Assembly: GCF_029784155.1 (NCBI RefSeq)
Contig: NC_073692.1
Location: 23,212,444 to 23,276,443 of the forward strand
Length of the DNA stretch: 64,000 nucleotides
Source: Uranotaenia lowii
Lineage: Eukaryota; Arthropoda; Insecta; Diptera; Culicidae
Direction: 5' to 3'
The translations under genes and the position numbers were made by a program. The notes below the pieces were generated by a model, which was given only the letters and a program-made list of their open reading frames with translations, searched no databases and was not told the origin of the DNA. How positions within the stretch are numbered: position 1 is the stretch's first letter; every line of letters starts with the position of its first letter. Positions 11,214-22,317 of the stretch are shown in pieces.

Positions 11214-12572
11214 ATGGCCTCTGGCCAATCTCACGGGTCAGAAGGCCCTTCTACTCCTCCTGACCCAGGATCAAGCACAAGCACTCCAATGTGGAATATT
11301 AATCCTGTTTCCATCTCTAAAACCGTTGATGGGAGTTTCGCGGACCGCAAGCTGCCTGAGTGGATGGATCCAGTTAATGGAGAACTCACTGTTCTTGTAA
11401 TGACAAGCGCCAACAAAGAAGGAAATCTACCTGATAACCCATTCCTCATCCGAAAATCTATCGAGCAAGCTGTAGGACCTATCGAGGATGCCCGTCCAGA
11501 AGCCAAAGGGTCACGCTATGTTTTGAAAGTGAGACAAACCCGACAAATAACAAAACTGCTCAACCTGAAACGACTGATCGACGATACGGAAATTAAAGTA
11601 AGCTACCATGAATCTCTGAACGTAAGAAAATGTATAATCAATTCTCAATATGGTTTGGGTATGAGCGATAAGGAGTTGAAGGAAGCCCTAAATTCCTCCC
11701 GTGTTATTGAAGCGAAAAGATTTTTAAAAAAAGATCCGAAAAATAATGCAAACCTATTACCAACTCCCACCATCCTGCTGACCATGCAAAGTACTGTAGT
11801 CCCTGATTTCGTTATGTTTGGATACCTGAGAATTAAGACCCGCCCGTACTATCCTAGCCCTCTACAATGTACTGTGTGCTTTCAATTTGGACACAGTAAA
11901 AAAATCTGCAAAAACAAAATGATATGCTCAGAATGCTCTCAGGAGCATGAATCCTCCGACCAACCTTGTCGAGCTGAACTCCACTGTGTAAATTGTAGTG
12001 GCCCGCATAGCTCAAGGTCAAAGATCTGCCCAAAGAAACAAGAAGAAATGAATATTGTGAAAATCAAGATAGATGAAGACGTTTCTTATTCAGAAGCTAG
12101 AAAACGGTTCGAAAACTCCAAAAAGAATGGTAGCGCAATCCAAAGAAGAATTGAAATCATCAGAGACCCTCAAATTGACGACTTGAAGAAAAATCTAGAG
12201 CAGAAAGATGAGGAAATATTTAGATTACGTGGACTCCTTGGAAAACTCCTGAATGAAGTTGCTGATCTTAAGAAGCTGAAAAACAACCTAGATCCAGAAG
12301 ATAGCCAAACTACCACTGAACACCTCCAACAACAATCTGATCCCCCTTCGGTACAACCAATCAAGGTAATCATGTCAGCAAAGGAAAATAAAGGGAACAA
12401 ACGCCAGCAGAACCGGAACAACAACGTATGCAGTCAAGAAAATGGAAGTGTATCCCCTCCTATGAAGAAAACCGCTTCCGATTTGGAAAAAGATCGTCAT
12501 CATCATCTTACCAGTGTGGATAAATCCTCAAGCCGTCTATCGAGTGTACCAAATCCCTACTTGGGGAAGTAG
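11214..12572 (+). CDS. LINE ORF1, gag-like nucleic-acid-binding protein
   Basis: Open reading frame of 452 codons from ATG 11214; the frame is open from at least 11184 but that start would be GTG. ORF1 proteins of I-group LINEs bind the element RNA and chaperone it in the RNP. Residues about 219-275 hold CCHC zinc knuckles (C.VCFQFGHSKKIC, CSECSQEH, CVNCSGPHSSRSKIC). A charged, leucine-heptad stretch follows at about 320-370 and may form a coiled coil. The N-terminus is Ser/Pro/Thr-rich. No frame disruption is visible, unlike ORF2. It ends 141 bp before the ORF2 ATG at 12714. Confidence 0.9.
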   Translation: MASGQSHGSEGPSTPPDPGSSTSTPMWNINPVSISKTVDGSFADRKLPEWMDPVNGELTVLVMTSANKEGNLPDNPFLIRKSIEQAVGPIEDARPEAKGSRYVLKVRQTRQITKLLNLKRLIDDTEIKVSYHESLNVRKCIINSQYGLGMSDKELKEALNSSRVIEAKRFLKKDPKNNANLLPTPTILLTMQSTVVPDFVMFGYLRIKTRPYYPSPLQCTVCFQFGHSKKICKNKMICSECSQEHESSDQPCRAELHCVNCSGPHSSRSKICPKKQEEMNIVKIKIDEDVSYSEARKRFENSKKNGSAIQRRIEIIRDPQIDDLKKNLEQKDEEIFRLRGLLGKLLNEVADLKKLKNNLDPEDSQTTTEHLQQQSDPPSVQPIKVIMSAKENKGNKRQQNRNNNVCSQENGSVSPPMKKTASDLEKDRHHHLTSVDKSSSRLSSVPNPYLGK

Positions 12573-12713
12573 CATGTGTAATCAACTACAAGTATGTATC
12601 CTCTTTATGCTAACTCAGGTTATTTCTGTGATCGTTTCTTCCTCTTATCTTTTCCCGTGACCCAATCCTTTCCTAAAGCTGTTGCTCTTCAATGGAATTT
12701 AAGAGGATATTGA

Positions 12714-15700
12714 ATGCGTCGCAATGAGCTCCAATTACTAGTTAAAAACTATCAACCCTACATAATTTGTCTACAAGAAACACTTTGTCAGCCTAATTGC
12801 AAAACTTTTGACTCCAACTATGAAATTATCTGTAACCCTCCAACTAGTGTGACTGGTTGGGGTGGAGTTGCGATTGCGATTATGAAAGACCTCCCATATG
12901 TTAGAATTCCTCTGAGAACGACTTTACAAGCAATCGCTGTAAAATTAAGTGTCCCTATGGAGACAACGTATGTTTCGTTGTACATTCCTCCTTCCAGAGA
13001 TAACTGCTCCCTTAAAAATGACCTAGACGAACTAATTCATCAATTACCGAAACCTTTTATTATTATGGGCGACTTAAACGCCCATTCTCAAATCTGGGGT
13101 GGAAATTCCACTGATCTTCGCGGTAAAATTTTAATTGGATTAATAGATAAATACAACTTAAATATTATGAACGATGATTCCATGACATTTTTCAGCCTAG
13201 CAAACGGCAGACAATCTGCAGTTGATCTAACACTGTTCTGTGGGTTCCAAAACAATTATAAGTGGCATGTGGAAAATGATCTCCATGGTAGTGATCACTT
13301 CCCCATTTTAATTTTTCCCAGACACTCTTCGCCTTTAAACGAAATACCGAGAAAATGGAAGTTTGATAGAGCTGATTGGTATGAATATAAAAAAACACTT
13401 GACCTAAGCCTGAATATGGATAAAATTTACACATCAGATGAATTAGTTCAACTAATTTATGATGCAGCCCTTGTTAGTATTCCTAGATCTTCTGGTTTGT
13501 CCAATCGTAGAAGCGTTCCTTGGTGGAACCACGAAGTAGCAACTGCAATTAAAGTTCGTCGTAAAAAGCTCAGATTTCTGAAAAAACTAGACCCTGCCCA
13601 TCCTAAATATAATGATGCACTTATAGAATTTCGGAAAGAAAGAAATAAATCTAGAAAAATCGTAAACGAAGCTAAAACTAATTCTTGGAAAAGTTTTGTA
13701 GAGGGATTAAACCCAAATATCTCATCTTCCGAAATTTGGAAACGCCTTGCAGCTCTTCAAGGTAAATTTAAAAAATCTCAACATTTCATCAAAATAAACA
13801 ACTCTTATTCCACTGATCCACAAGTTGTAGCTGAAGCCTTGGCTGACCATTTTGAAGAAATCGGTCGTAGCCAAACTGAAATAACATTTCATTCAGAGTC
13901 TTCTATTTTTGAAACAGATAACAATTATCAAGATGAACGTGATTACAACAGCGATTTAACTCTTAGAGAACTTAATTGGGCTTTAGCTAAATGTTCCAGT
14001 AAAAGTACAGGGAATGATGGCATAGGATATCCATTACTCAAAAATCTTACTTTAAAAGGTAAACATAGTCTTTTAAAAACTTTTAATAATATCTGGAAAT
14101 CAGGATCCATACCATCTAGTTGGAAAGAGTCTATTATTATCCCTATACCCAAGAAAAATAAAAAGGAAGGCTCTCCAGAAGACTATCGTCCTATATCCCT
14201 CATTAATTGTATTGGAAAAGTTTTAGAAAGGATAATTAACAAACGATTGATCAATGAACTTGAAGAGAGAAACCTACTTGACCCACGTCAATATGCTTTC
14301 CGGGCATGTCTGGGGACAGATGTCTACTTCTCAGAATTGGAAGAGTTCATTAATAAGCCTATTATTGAAAAAGAACATTGTGAAATGCTTTCTATCGACA
14401 TCTCTAAAGCTTATGACACTGTAAATAGAAATTTCGTTATCGAAACATTAACAGAAATGAATTTCTCTGGTCGAATGTTAAAATTTATCCAAAACTTTTT
14501 AATCGACCGTTCATTCAAAGTTCGCATAGGATCGCATCTTTCGTCTACTCGTTCAACGACCCGTGGAGTTCCACAAGGATCGGTTTTATCAGTTACTCTT
14601 TTCTTGGTTGCTATCAATCCATTGTTTAAAGTTATTCCTGTGAATGTTCAAACTATCATCTATGCCGACGATATACTAATTATAGCGTGCGGGAAACAAA
14701 GAATGAGATTAAGGACGAAAATTCAAAATGCTGCCGAAAAAACGCAAAATTGGCTCTTATCAGTTGGCTTCGACATAGCTATTCCGAAATGTCAGCTCTT
14801 GCACACCTGTTTGAACAATCGTCATCGAGGGCAGTTACCAAATGTTGTACTTAGTAGCCTTCCCGTTCCAATAGTTAAAAGTATGAAAGTCTTGGGAGTT
14901 ATTTTTGATAATAAAATGACATTCATTAAGCACGCTCAGGAAAGGAGAAAAACTGCTTCTTCAATGATAAATGTCCTTTAAATGATCAGTGGTAAAGTCC
15001 GTGGTTCAAGAGATATTCTTTTAAGAGTCGTTAACAGTGATGTTGTTCCTCGATTATTATATGGGATTTGTATTAGCAGCAGAAGAAAAGATCTTATAAT
15101 ACCGATATTAGAGCCAATCTATAATAAAGCAATGCGTATCGCTTCGGGGGCCTTTTTTTCTAGTCCGACGAAGGCAATGTTATGTGAATTTGGCCAGTTA
15201 CCATTTGGATATAGAGTTGCACTCGCCGAAGCGAGTATTGCCATACGCATGTTAGAAATGGGTCGTACTTCTGAAAATCTAGTGATGATTAAAAGAGCCG
15301 AAAATTCGTTCGAAGCTATTACGTCTTCCAATTTCCCAAAAATCACTCCTTTATGGAGATGGGGTATTCCCAAATGGGATTACCATCCTCCTAAAATAAA
15401 CTAGTCTATAGCAAATCAAGTCAAGGCTGGAGATAGCCCAGCAATAGTTCAACCTGTTTATAATAAATTGATAGCGGAAAAATACCCAAACCACACTCTT
15501 ATATTCACTGATGGCTCTAAAACAGATACCAATACCGGCTTTGGAATATATTCAGCGGAATTTTCGTACAGTAAGAAATTGAATAAAAGTTGTTCCGTTT
15601 TCGGTGCGGAGATCATGGGAATTAGGTTCGCGGTAAAATATGCTCCTAACAATAAGAAATGTGTGATCCTCACTGATAGCGCAAGCTGCCTCAGGGCTTT

Positions 15701-16280
15701 AGAATCTGCTAAGTCCAAAAATTCGTGGATTCAATTATGTGAGGCTGCTTTGGAAAATAAAAATATTGAACTGATTTGGATACCCGGACATGCTGGAATC
15801 TCGGGAAATGAGAATGCCGATTCCTTAGCTAAAGCTAGTGAATCAGAATGGAGAATTTTCGATGAGCTTTCTGGGGACGATGCTAAAGCAGAAATCAAGA
15901 GAAAAATTTGGCAGGCATGGCAGCTTGAATGGACCTCCTTAAATCCTTGTCCTGATCTCCTCAAAGTGAAGAATAATGTCTCTAAACCTAATGATCGTAA
16001 ATGCCCATATGAACAGAAAGTGTTAACTAGGCTGAGAATCGGACATAGTCGTTTAACCCATGAATTCCTTTTCACCCCCTATTCTGATCCCCCTCTTTGT
16101 GGTACTTGTAAAACTCGTTTGACTATCCACCATATTTTCCTTGAATGTTCCATGCTACTCAGTCAAATAAAAAAGCTTAATTTGGGAAACTCGATAGAAG
16201 ACATATTAACGAATGAGGATCGTAAAGAAAAATTAGTGATTAGTTTTTTGAAAGACACAAATTTATTCAAACTTTTGTGA
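12714..16280 (+). pseudogene. LINE ORF2: APE endonuclease, RT, RNase H, with nonsense codons
   Basis: One frame runs through 1189 codons, interrupted only by TAA at 14979-14981 and TAG at 15402-15404. A third stop, TGA at 12711-12713, lies directly before the ATG and after an in-frame QWNLRGY, the start of the APE domain, so the original ORF began further upstream. Counting from 12714: GDLNAHS has its Asp at residue 120 and SDHFPI its His at 195. RT motif A (IDISKAYD) has Asp562, motif B reads GVPQGSVL, and motif C is YADD at 650-653. RNase H begins near 928 with TDGSK (Asp933), followed by AEIMGIRFA, LTDSASC and GNENAD, so all the usual acidic positions are present. There are no frameshifts. 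Confidence 0.92.
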
Positions 16281-16341
16281 AGTAGGCTTAAGAAATTAGT
16301 TTTGTAATAATTGTAGATTTAACATATTATTTTAAAAAAGA

Positions 16342-16377
16342 GACGCGAAAGACCTCTGAGGTTAAAGCGTCAATAAA
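16342..16377 (+). promoter_or_regulatory. 3' UTR stem-loop and polyadenylation signal of the LINE
   Basis: GACGC (16342-16346) pairs with GCGTC (16367-16371), and inside it ACC/GGT (16352-16354 with 16360-16362) can pair. AATAAA follows at 16372-16377, just before the A-tail. A 3' stem-loop is a plausible recognition site for the element's own RT; that role is inferred. Confidence 0.5.
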
Positions 16378-16401
16378 CTATTTAAAAAAAAAAAAAAATA
16401 T

Positions 16402-16575
16402 AGTGAACTATAAAATGTACTCATTAATGAACTTGAAAGTTGCAAAAGTGATTAATATGTACGTTGTATGTGACTTGTTTTGCCCAATTCCCATGAGTGA
16501 ACTATATGTACTCATTAACGAACTTGAAAGTTGCAAAAGTGATCTATACGTACGTTATACGGGACTTAAGTCACA
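16402..16575. repeat. Two-unit tandem repeat of about 90 bp
   Basis: Two units starting AGTGAACTATA (16402 and 16496), each with TGTACTCATTAA and GAACTTGAAAGTTGCAAAAG. They differ by a few substitutions and a 2-bp indel. They belong to the TIR-bounded element that the LINE split. Confidence 0.75.
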
Positions 16576-17412
16576 TAAAGGGCACAAAAGAGGCACGAGA
16601 TTTGGTAAGTCACAAAAAGTGCATTGATGTGCTTTCAAAATCAAATCACCACTTCGCGTTTTAGTTTCAGTTAGAACAACATCTAGGCGTGGTCTTGTGA
16701 AAGCGTGTTCGATACTCACCACGAATGTCGGGGTTCGATCACCAAACCGGGCAAGTTTTTTTTGCAATAAGTAATTTAGTAATTGAGTGACCATTCTGAT
16801 GCGATACATGTAGGAAATGTAGGAAAGAAGCAATTAAGCAATTTGTCGAGTATGGAATCCGGCGCGTAGCATCATGGTGGCACCGGTACAGAGCACAGTA
16901 AATAATCAAGAGAAGGTGATATAAACCGTAGCCAAGGGTTCAGTTGAGATAGAGAGAGAAATTTTTTGCTCATTTTGCGATTTTTTGGAAGCTGAGTTAG
17001 ATGGCCGCTGGAAGCTGGATAGAAGATCATTAAGACTTGTTTTGCAATTTGAAAGTATCAATAAGAAAATAAATTTTGAGCTGCATAGAACGTATTTCAT
17101 ATCAAAGATGGGGCTGAGTAAGCGTTTTTGTACCTGTTTTATGGGACTTTCGGTTGCTTGGGTATCCTCTCAAGGCAAAAAAAGCTTATATCTGAGGAAA
17201 AAAAACTTAAAAACGAGATTCACTAACACTTAGCAAAAAGATGTTGGTCACATAGCCCTCTGGAATGAACAAAAAGATTATATGTGATTGCTGACATACA
17301 TCGCGCACTGCAAGTTTCCGAATTGCTGCCGATTGTAGCACAGCCGAAACTAATTGATTTGGTTCTTCGTTTGTTTTGGCCAATTATGGCTATTGAGAAC
17401 AACAGCCATAGT

Positions 17413-17755
17413 CCTATTTGCTAGTAGTATTCGTGCCACAATAGAGTTGTTTTTGACATTTCTCACGCACATTAACGAACACGGTCGTTTTTTAGGTTAA
17501 TGTTCCCAAAATGAAAAAGTGTTAGTGAAACGCCCTGAATTGTGACACGAATGCTACTAGCAGCAAATAGGACTATTCAGGACGATTCACTAACATTTTT
17601 TCATTTTGGGAACATTAACCTAAAAATCGACCGTGTTCGTCGGCCGGCTGCTCGATTTTTCCACTATAGTTTTTGGAGGTAATTTGTCCCGTCTCATCTG
17701 TACACGCTCAGCAAGTGTGCGTAAGAAATGTCAAAAACAACTCTATTGACCATCG
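17413..17755. repeat. Interlaced inverted repeats (foldback structure)
   Basis: Arm pair 1: 17440-17537 matches the inverse of about 17573-17755, beginning CAATAGAGTTGTTTTTGACA and containing TTAGGTTAATGTTCCCAAAA. The right arm carries about 85 extra bases. Arm pair 2: TCCTATTTGCTAGTAGTATT near 17414 is the inverse of a stretch near 17549-17572, which is the centre of pair 1. The pairs overlap, so only one hairpin can form at a time. No ORF. Confidence 0.75.
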
Positions 17756-17802
17756 ATGAATGCGGATGACAGATGATGATGATAAACACGGTACAAATGT
17801 TT

Positions 17803-17842
17803 ACATCACGCTTAACTGAAACAACTTAGTTAAGCGTGATGT
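17803..17842. repeat. Perfect 15-bp hairpin
   Basis: ACATCACGCTTAACT (17803-17817) is exactly inverted at 17828-17842 with a 10-base loop. Its role is unknown; it may be the centre or end of a small inverted-repeat element. Confidence 0.8.
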
Positions 17843-20054
17843 GTTAGCTTAGAATATCACACGATAATAAAAGTGAGATAAAAGTGAGAATATCACTTCA
17901 GTGTGAGAATGATAAATATCTATCGCTAGTGTGGTAGATTGTAGTTTAAGAACTACACTGACGAAAACTGAATAAAGGTAACTCTATCCCACCACTGAAA
18001 CTTGCGTTGAACTACTCTTTTCAACAATATTTTAATTTTCATCTCTTTGAAATTGAATGAGGTATTTTTTCTTGGTTTTGAAGATTTATGTCAGATCATT
18101 TTTTTCCTCTCATTAAATGGAATTGTGATGCATAATCTCAGAGATATACAAATCTGTAACCAATTGTTTTATAAAAGACGGAACGGGCGGGAGAAAAGAG
18201 GAACCTAACACACTTTTGTGGTATGGATGAAAACCCGGTTTAAATTTTGAAATTTCTAATGTTTTTTTGTGTCCAGAAAACCAATTCAGTAATGGATGGA
18301 TAAAGTTCAAAACTTTACATTTCCATCCATATGTTTTATCATTCTCCTGCAGTCAATAACTCGCTAGTTGAAAGCGACTAGTAAACGTGTTTGTTCCTGC
18401 CGTTGATGGTGGTAAACTCAGCATATTAATAATTCAGCACCATAATCGTGCCCGCCGAGCCACTCTGGAGGGATATCAGGATCTACAAAATCCCAGGCTT
18501 GGATGCATCTACAGTATATAAAAGCCGATTGAAAGGGTTTGTAATAAAATGTTTACCATCAGTAGTGGGGGGAGAAGTGCACGTGTAAAGGCCTCATACC
18601 CACACATTCCAAAGCATCCGACGAGTCCGTTCAACTATTGAAGCACTATTGAAGTTTTCATCCATAGGCGACTGGAAAATGTGAACGTTAAAATTCAAAA
18701 AAAATGTTTTGTACCAATATTAGAGTTGAACCGAAAATTCTGCAAAATTTTAAAAAGCAGATAAACAATTGATCTGAATCTGAATAAATAATAACATTTA
18801 TTCGGCCGTCAATGGCCAATTTCCATTCTGTGTCCGGAGCCTTTGAACTGGGGTCATGCTTGGCCGGACGTGATGATGTTTGCTTTTCACCGGAAGATGG
18901 TCGAGCTGTGGACCAGTCGTTGACACCTCTCCGGATGACTGGGCTGACTTTTCACCTGACTATTATCCCAGGTGACACTCGTTGTGAGTAAAGGTTAAGA
19001 GAAGGTTATGGTTATTAATCGTCCAAGGGATAAGTAGTCTTCACTTGAAATTCTTGAAGTCTTATTTTATTTTACCTTTTGTCATTTTGCCTCGAATGAA
19101 CCAATTGAATGAACTTATCAAGCTCTAGAAAAGCATAACTATTACAATCTGGGATCATTTTTCTAGCACAAAACACAATAAAAGCTGCAGGCAGGTGTAA
19201 GGGCCACAAGCTATAAAAGCCACACTCAAATTGATCTGAATTTTACCGGTATCGGATATCTTCCGGGCTAGAAAAACCGCATCGAATCTCCAAAAAAATG
19301 ATTCCTGTTTTCAATTCGGTTTATCGATTGGAATCGGAAAACTTTTGCCCTCTGTTGTGGTATGACTTGAACTTTTGCCTTCGGGGGAGATAAGTAAACC
19401 ACCTCTCAGCTGAACGTACACCCAAAAGTAATGTATCGATTGCGTTTTTTTCCTCGCAAACGATTTAGTAAAGATACTGTCGTCATCAGCAATTGCTGTC
19501 AGCGATGTAAAGAGTTCCCAAAATTCGTTATTTTTACTGAAAAAAATTATGATGGTGAGCTCTCAATAGGATTTGTTTCTTTCAAATGTGATAACTGCTT
19601 TTATAAAGTAACGTCATTTTATTTTTAAGAACGAATGACTAACCATAAAAAATCAAACCTGGAAATTCAATTTTTTTTTATATTTCTGGATACTTCGAAT
19701 AGAAAAAAAAACTCTTATTTTGTTTTGAGCAATTTAAATATTTCTGGAACGTAAAAATATATCAATTTATGTCTCTGAGACCTTTCATTTGGGTCGTAAG
19801 AGTGGTCATTATGTAGAAATTTAAGGTATGTTTCGTCCAAGCTTTCTGTGTATCTGTTTCGATAAAAATCTTATGAAATACAGATGAGAATTATATTAAA
19901 AGAGAAAGGCGTCATTTAGTAAAATAAGTCATCTTAATGATCCATGATCCAAATTTGATAGAAATTACTTGATATTTTTTCCAGTTGTGTCATATTTCAT
20001 GTTATTTTTTATATGACTCATTCCATGCACCCCTCAACTCGTTTTTTATTTTTC
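17843..20054. other. Non-coding, no recognisable gene
   Basis: About 2.2 kb without a supported gene. Short ORFs at 18113-18310 (minus) and 19431-19628 (plus) have no recognisable domains. Confidence 0.5.
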
Positions 20055-20169
20055 ACTAGCTGACCCGGTGTGCTTTGCTACACCTTTCAAAATCAAATGA
20101 TGTTTTCAGAAATTATAAACAACCGCTATAAAATGAGAGCTGCAGCTGGAATTTCGAATTGCAACACAA

Positions 20170-21190
20170 AGGTAACTTAAACTGATAAGAAAACGTGCAA
20201 ACGTTTATACTTTGAACGTCTACTGAAAAATACCCCCCACTCTAAACTATGGAAAAATATCAACCAACTTTTGGGAAAATCTAAAACATCTCCATTGATC
20301 AATCTCACGCAAGATGAAAACCTCATAACAGACAAAAAAGGTGTTGTTGATAAGTTCAACAAATATTTTTCATCGATCGGATCAGATCTTGCCAAGGAAA
20401 TACCAATTGAAAGGGAATATGATGTCTGGGCCAATATTAACGAAGTGCGGAACTGATTTTTTTTTGCAACCAACTGATGAAACTGAAGTTAGATCGATCA
20501 TACTTACTCTAAAAACAAAAAAGCTGTGGGCCAAATTATTTCCCTACGAGCGTAGTAAAAAATAACAACATTCTTTTTTCGCCCATCCTCAAAAATTCTT
20601 CAACTTAATAATAGAATCAGGAAGTTTCCCGGATTGTCTTAAAACAGCAAAAGTGACTCCTGTATTCAAATCGGGTGATCCTGAAGGTGTTAATAACTAT
20701 CGACCTATATCCAGCTTTAGCTTTTTATTAAAATATTTGAGAAATTGCTCATAAATTGAATTCTAAGATTTCCTAGTAATAATAATGTGCTTTACTAAAT
20801 GCAATACGGCATTAGAGCAGGTTCAAGCCCCCTCATCGCGATTTCCGAACTTATCGATTCCATCATTGAAAATATAGATTCCAAGAACATAGTTAGTGCA
20901 TTATTTCTAGATTTAAAAAAGCCTTTGATACACTCAACCATGACATCTTACTGGCCAAATTAAACAAATATGGACTAAGAGGAATAGCTAACGATATTAT
21001 CAGAAGTTATCTCGAAAACAGAAAACAATTTGTTGTAGTTGAAGGAGTAAATAGTGAACTGAGGAATATAAGCAAAGGCGTTCCACAAGGCAGTAACATT
21101 GGGCTATTACTCTTCCTTCTTTATATAAATGACATAAGTAATCTTCCACTAGGTAATTGGCACAGCTAGGCTTTTCGCTGATGAACAATC
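20170..21190 (+). pseudogene. Non-LTR retrotransposon RT fragment (CR1/Kiri-like?)
   Basis: Degenerate plus-strand coding sequence with several frameshifts and stops. Recognisable blocks in order: KLWKNINQLLGKSK, FNKYFSSIGSDLA, a NNYRPIS block, QYGIRAGSSPLIAISELIDS, ALFLDLKKAFDTLNHD (motif A, frameshifted), SKGVPQGSNIG (motif B), LLFLLYINDIS and, after a frame change, ARLFADE (motif C with the last Asp changed). It stops shortly after motif C; the endonuclease and C-terminus are missing. The order is that of CR1/jockey-type RTs; the clade is uncertain. Confidence 0.75.
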
Positions 21191-22052
21191 GAAGAAACAT
21201 ATCTCGTAACCAAGAACCTTTCCATGCCATATTTATTTCTATTTGTTGGTTTCGTTAGCATAAATTGGGATCTTATGCTAACAAAATTGTATTGGGCTCA
21301 CCTCCCTCCTTCTATGTACCTACTTACTGAAAGGAGGATGGTGTGTCATAGAATCATACCAAACTTGTTTTCCATGTTAAGTTTTGTCCATTACTCGGAT
21401 TTTGTAAAAAAAAAAGTTAAATGTAAGCCTTCTCTTCCTTTCCTTTGTTTCCAATTCTATCATCCTACTGCAAGATAGGAATTGTTTCACATAGAAGAAG
21501 TATTTTTCGTACTCAAATACCAAATTTGGTTTGATTTGCTCGATTAATTCTCGAGTTATGCAAAAAAAAAAAAAAGGATGGAAGCCCTTCTTTCCCCCTT
21601 TCTATTTTTCTACTGAAAAAAGGTTTGGAAGGGATTTTAACTCTCTCGCGTTATTCATCCCTTCTCCTCCGTGTCCAGTGTAACTGAAAAAAGGTGGGGC
21701 TTCAATTTATAATCGAAACATTTCTCGTATCCAAATACCAGTGATTGAAATCCTCACCAATTTTCTCATCAGAGGCTCTCAAATACACGCTTTGAGACCT
21801 CGCATAGCTATACAGGAGACGATACATATACATTCATTCAAACCTCCCCCCGCCCCCCATGAGGAGGATCTGCTCTGAGAGACACTATTCGTTTGCTGCC
21901 CCGAACGAACTCTCTCAACGTTCGGTTGCTACATGATTCATGAAGAAGACGAGGCACACATGCTCATTTACGTTATTGAATTTGATGGACTCAAGCCGAT
22001 AGCTATCGTTGAGGAGAACATCTTCAACCGCAAAGGTTGAGGCAACAACGAC
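21191..22052. repeat. Degenerate 130-150 bp modules, left block
   Basis: Modules resembling those at 26961-27930: TTCTCGAGTTATGCAAAAAA near 21550, CATGCCATATTTATTTC near 21224 and AAATACCAAATTTGG near 21517. The block ends in a less repetitive stretch (21780-22052) just before the LINE insertion site. Confidence 0.65.
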
Positions 22053-22317
22053 AACAACCGAACTTTTTTTTTTTTTTTTTTTTTTAAATATGTCTTTATT
22101 TGTATCAAATCATCATTACACTTATATTACATTATTGCATTAAACTAGGTGTTCAGCTCAATAATGAACTGTTCATAGCCCTATAAGTAACTAGATTATA
22201 AAAATTTATTTATAAGATTTAAATTTGCTGAGCGCAATCAAGTTTTTAATGTAGGAGAACATCCTGTAATAGCAAAAATATTTTATACTTAAAACTAAAC
22301 ACTATCTTAAAATTAAA

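Larger units (their letters stand above)
10798..16398 (+). mobile_element. Full-length I-clade LINE (5.6 kb)
   Basis: A complete non-LTR retrotransposon: 5' UTR with internal promoter (10798-11213), gag-like ORF1, ORF2 with APE endonuclease, RT and RNase H, a 3' UTR with AATAAA at 16372-16377 and an A-tail ending at 16398. It is bounded by a perfect 13-bp target-site duplication, TATAGTGAACTAT, at 10785-10797 and 16399-16411. The APE-RT-RNase H order puts it in the I group. Intact termini and few lesions indicate a fairly recent insertion. ORF2 has nonsense codons, so this copy could not move by itself. Confidence 0.93.
10694..17164. mobile_element. TIR-bounded non-autonomous DNA element, split by a LINE
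   Basis: TACCCAAGCAACCAAAAGTC at 10694-10713 is matched in inverted orientation at 17145-17164 (19 of 20 positions). If the outer TA is the target duplication, the terminal inverted repeat starts CCCAAGCAACC. Removing the nested I-clade LINE and one copy of its target site leaves about 0.86 kb, a usual size for a MITE-like element. No transposase remnant is seen in that sequence. The superfamily is not known; a TA duplication would fit Tc1/mariner-like elements. Confidence 0.6.
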
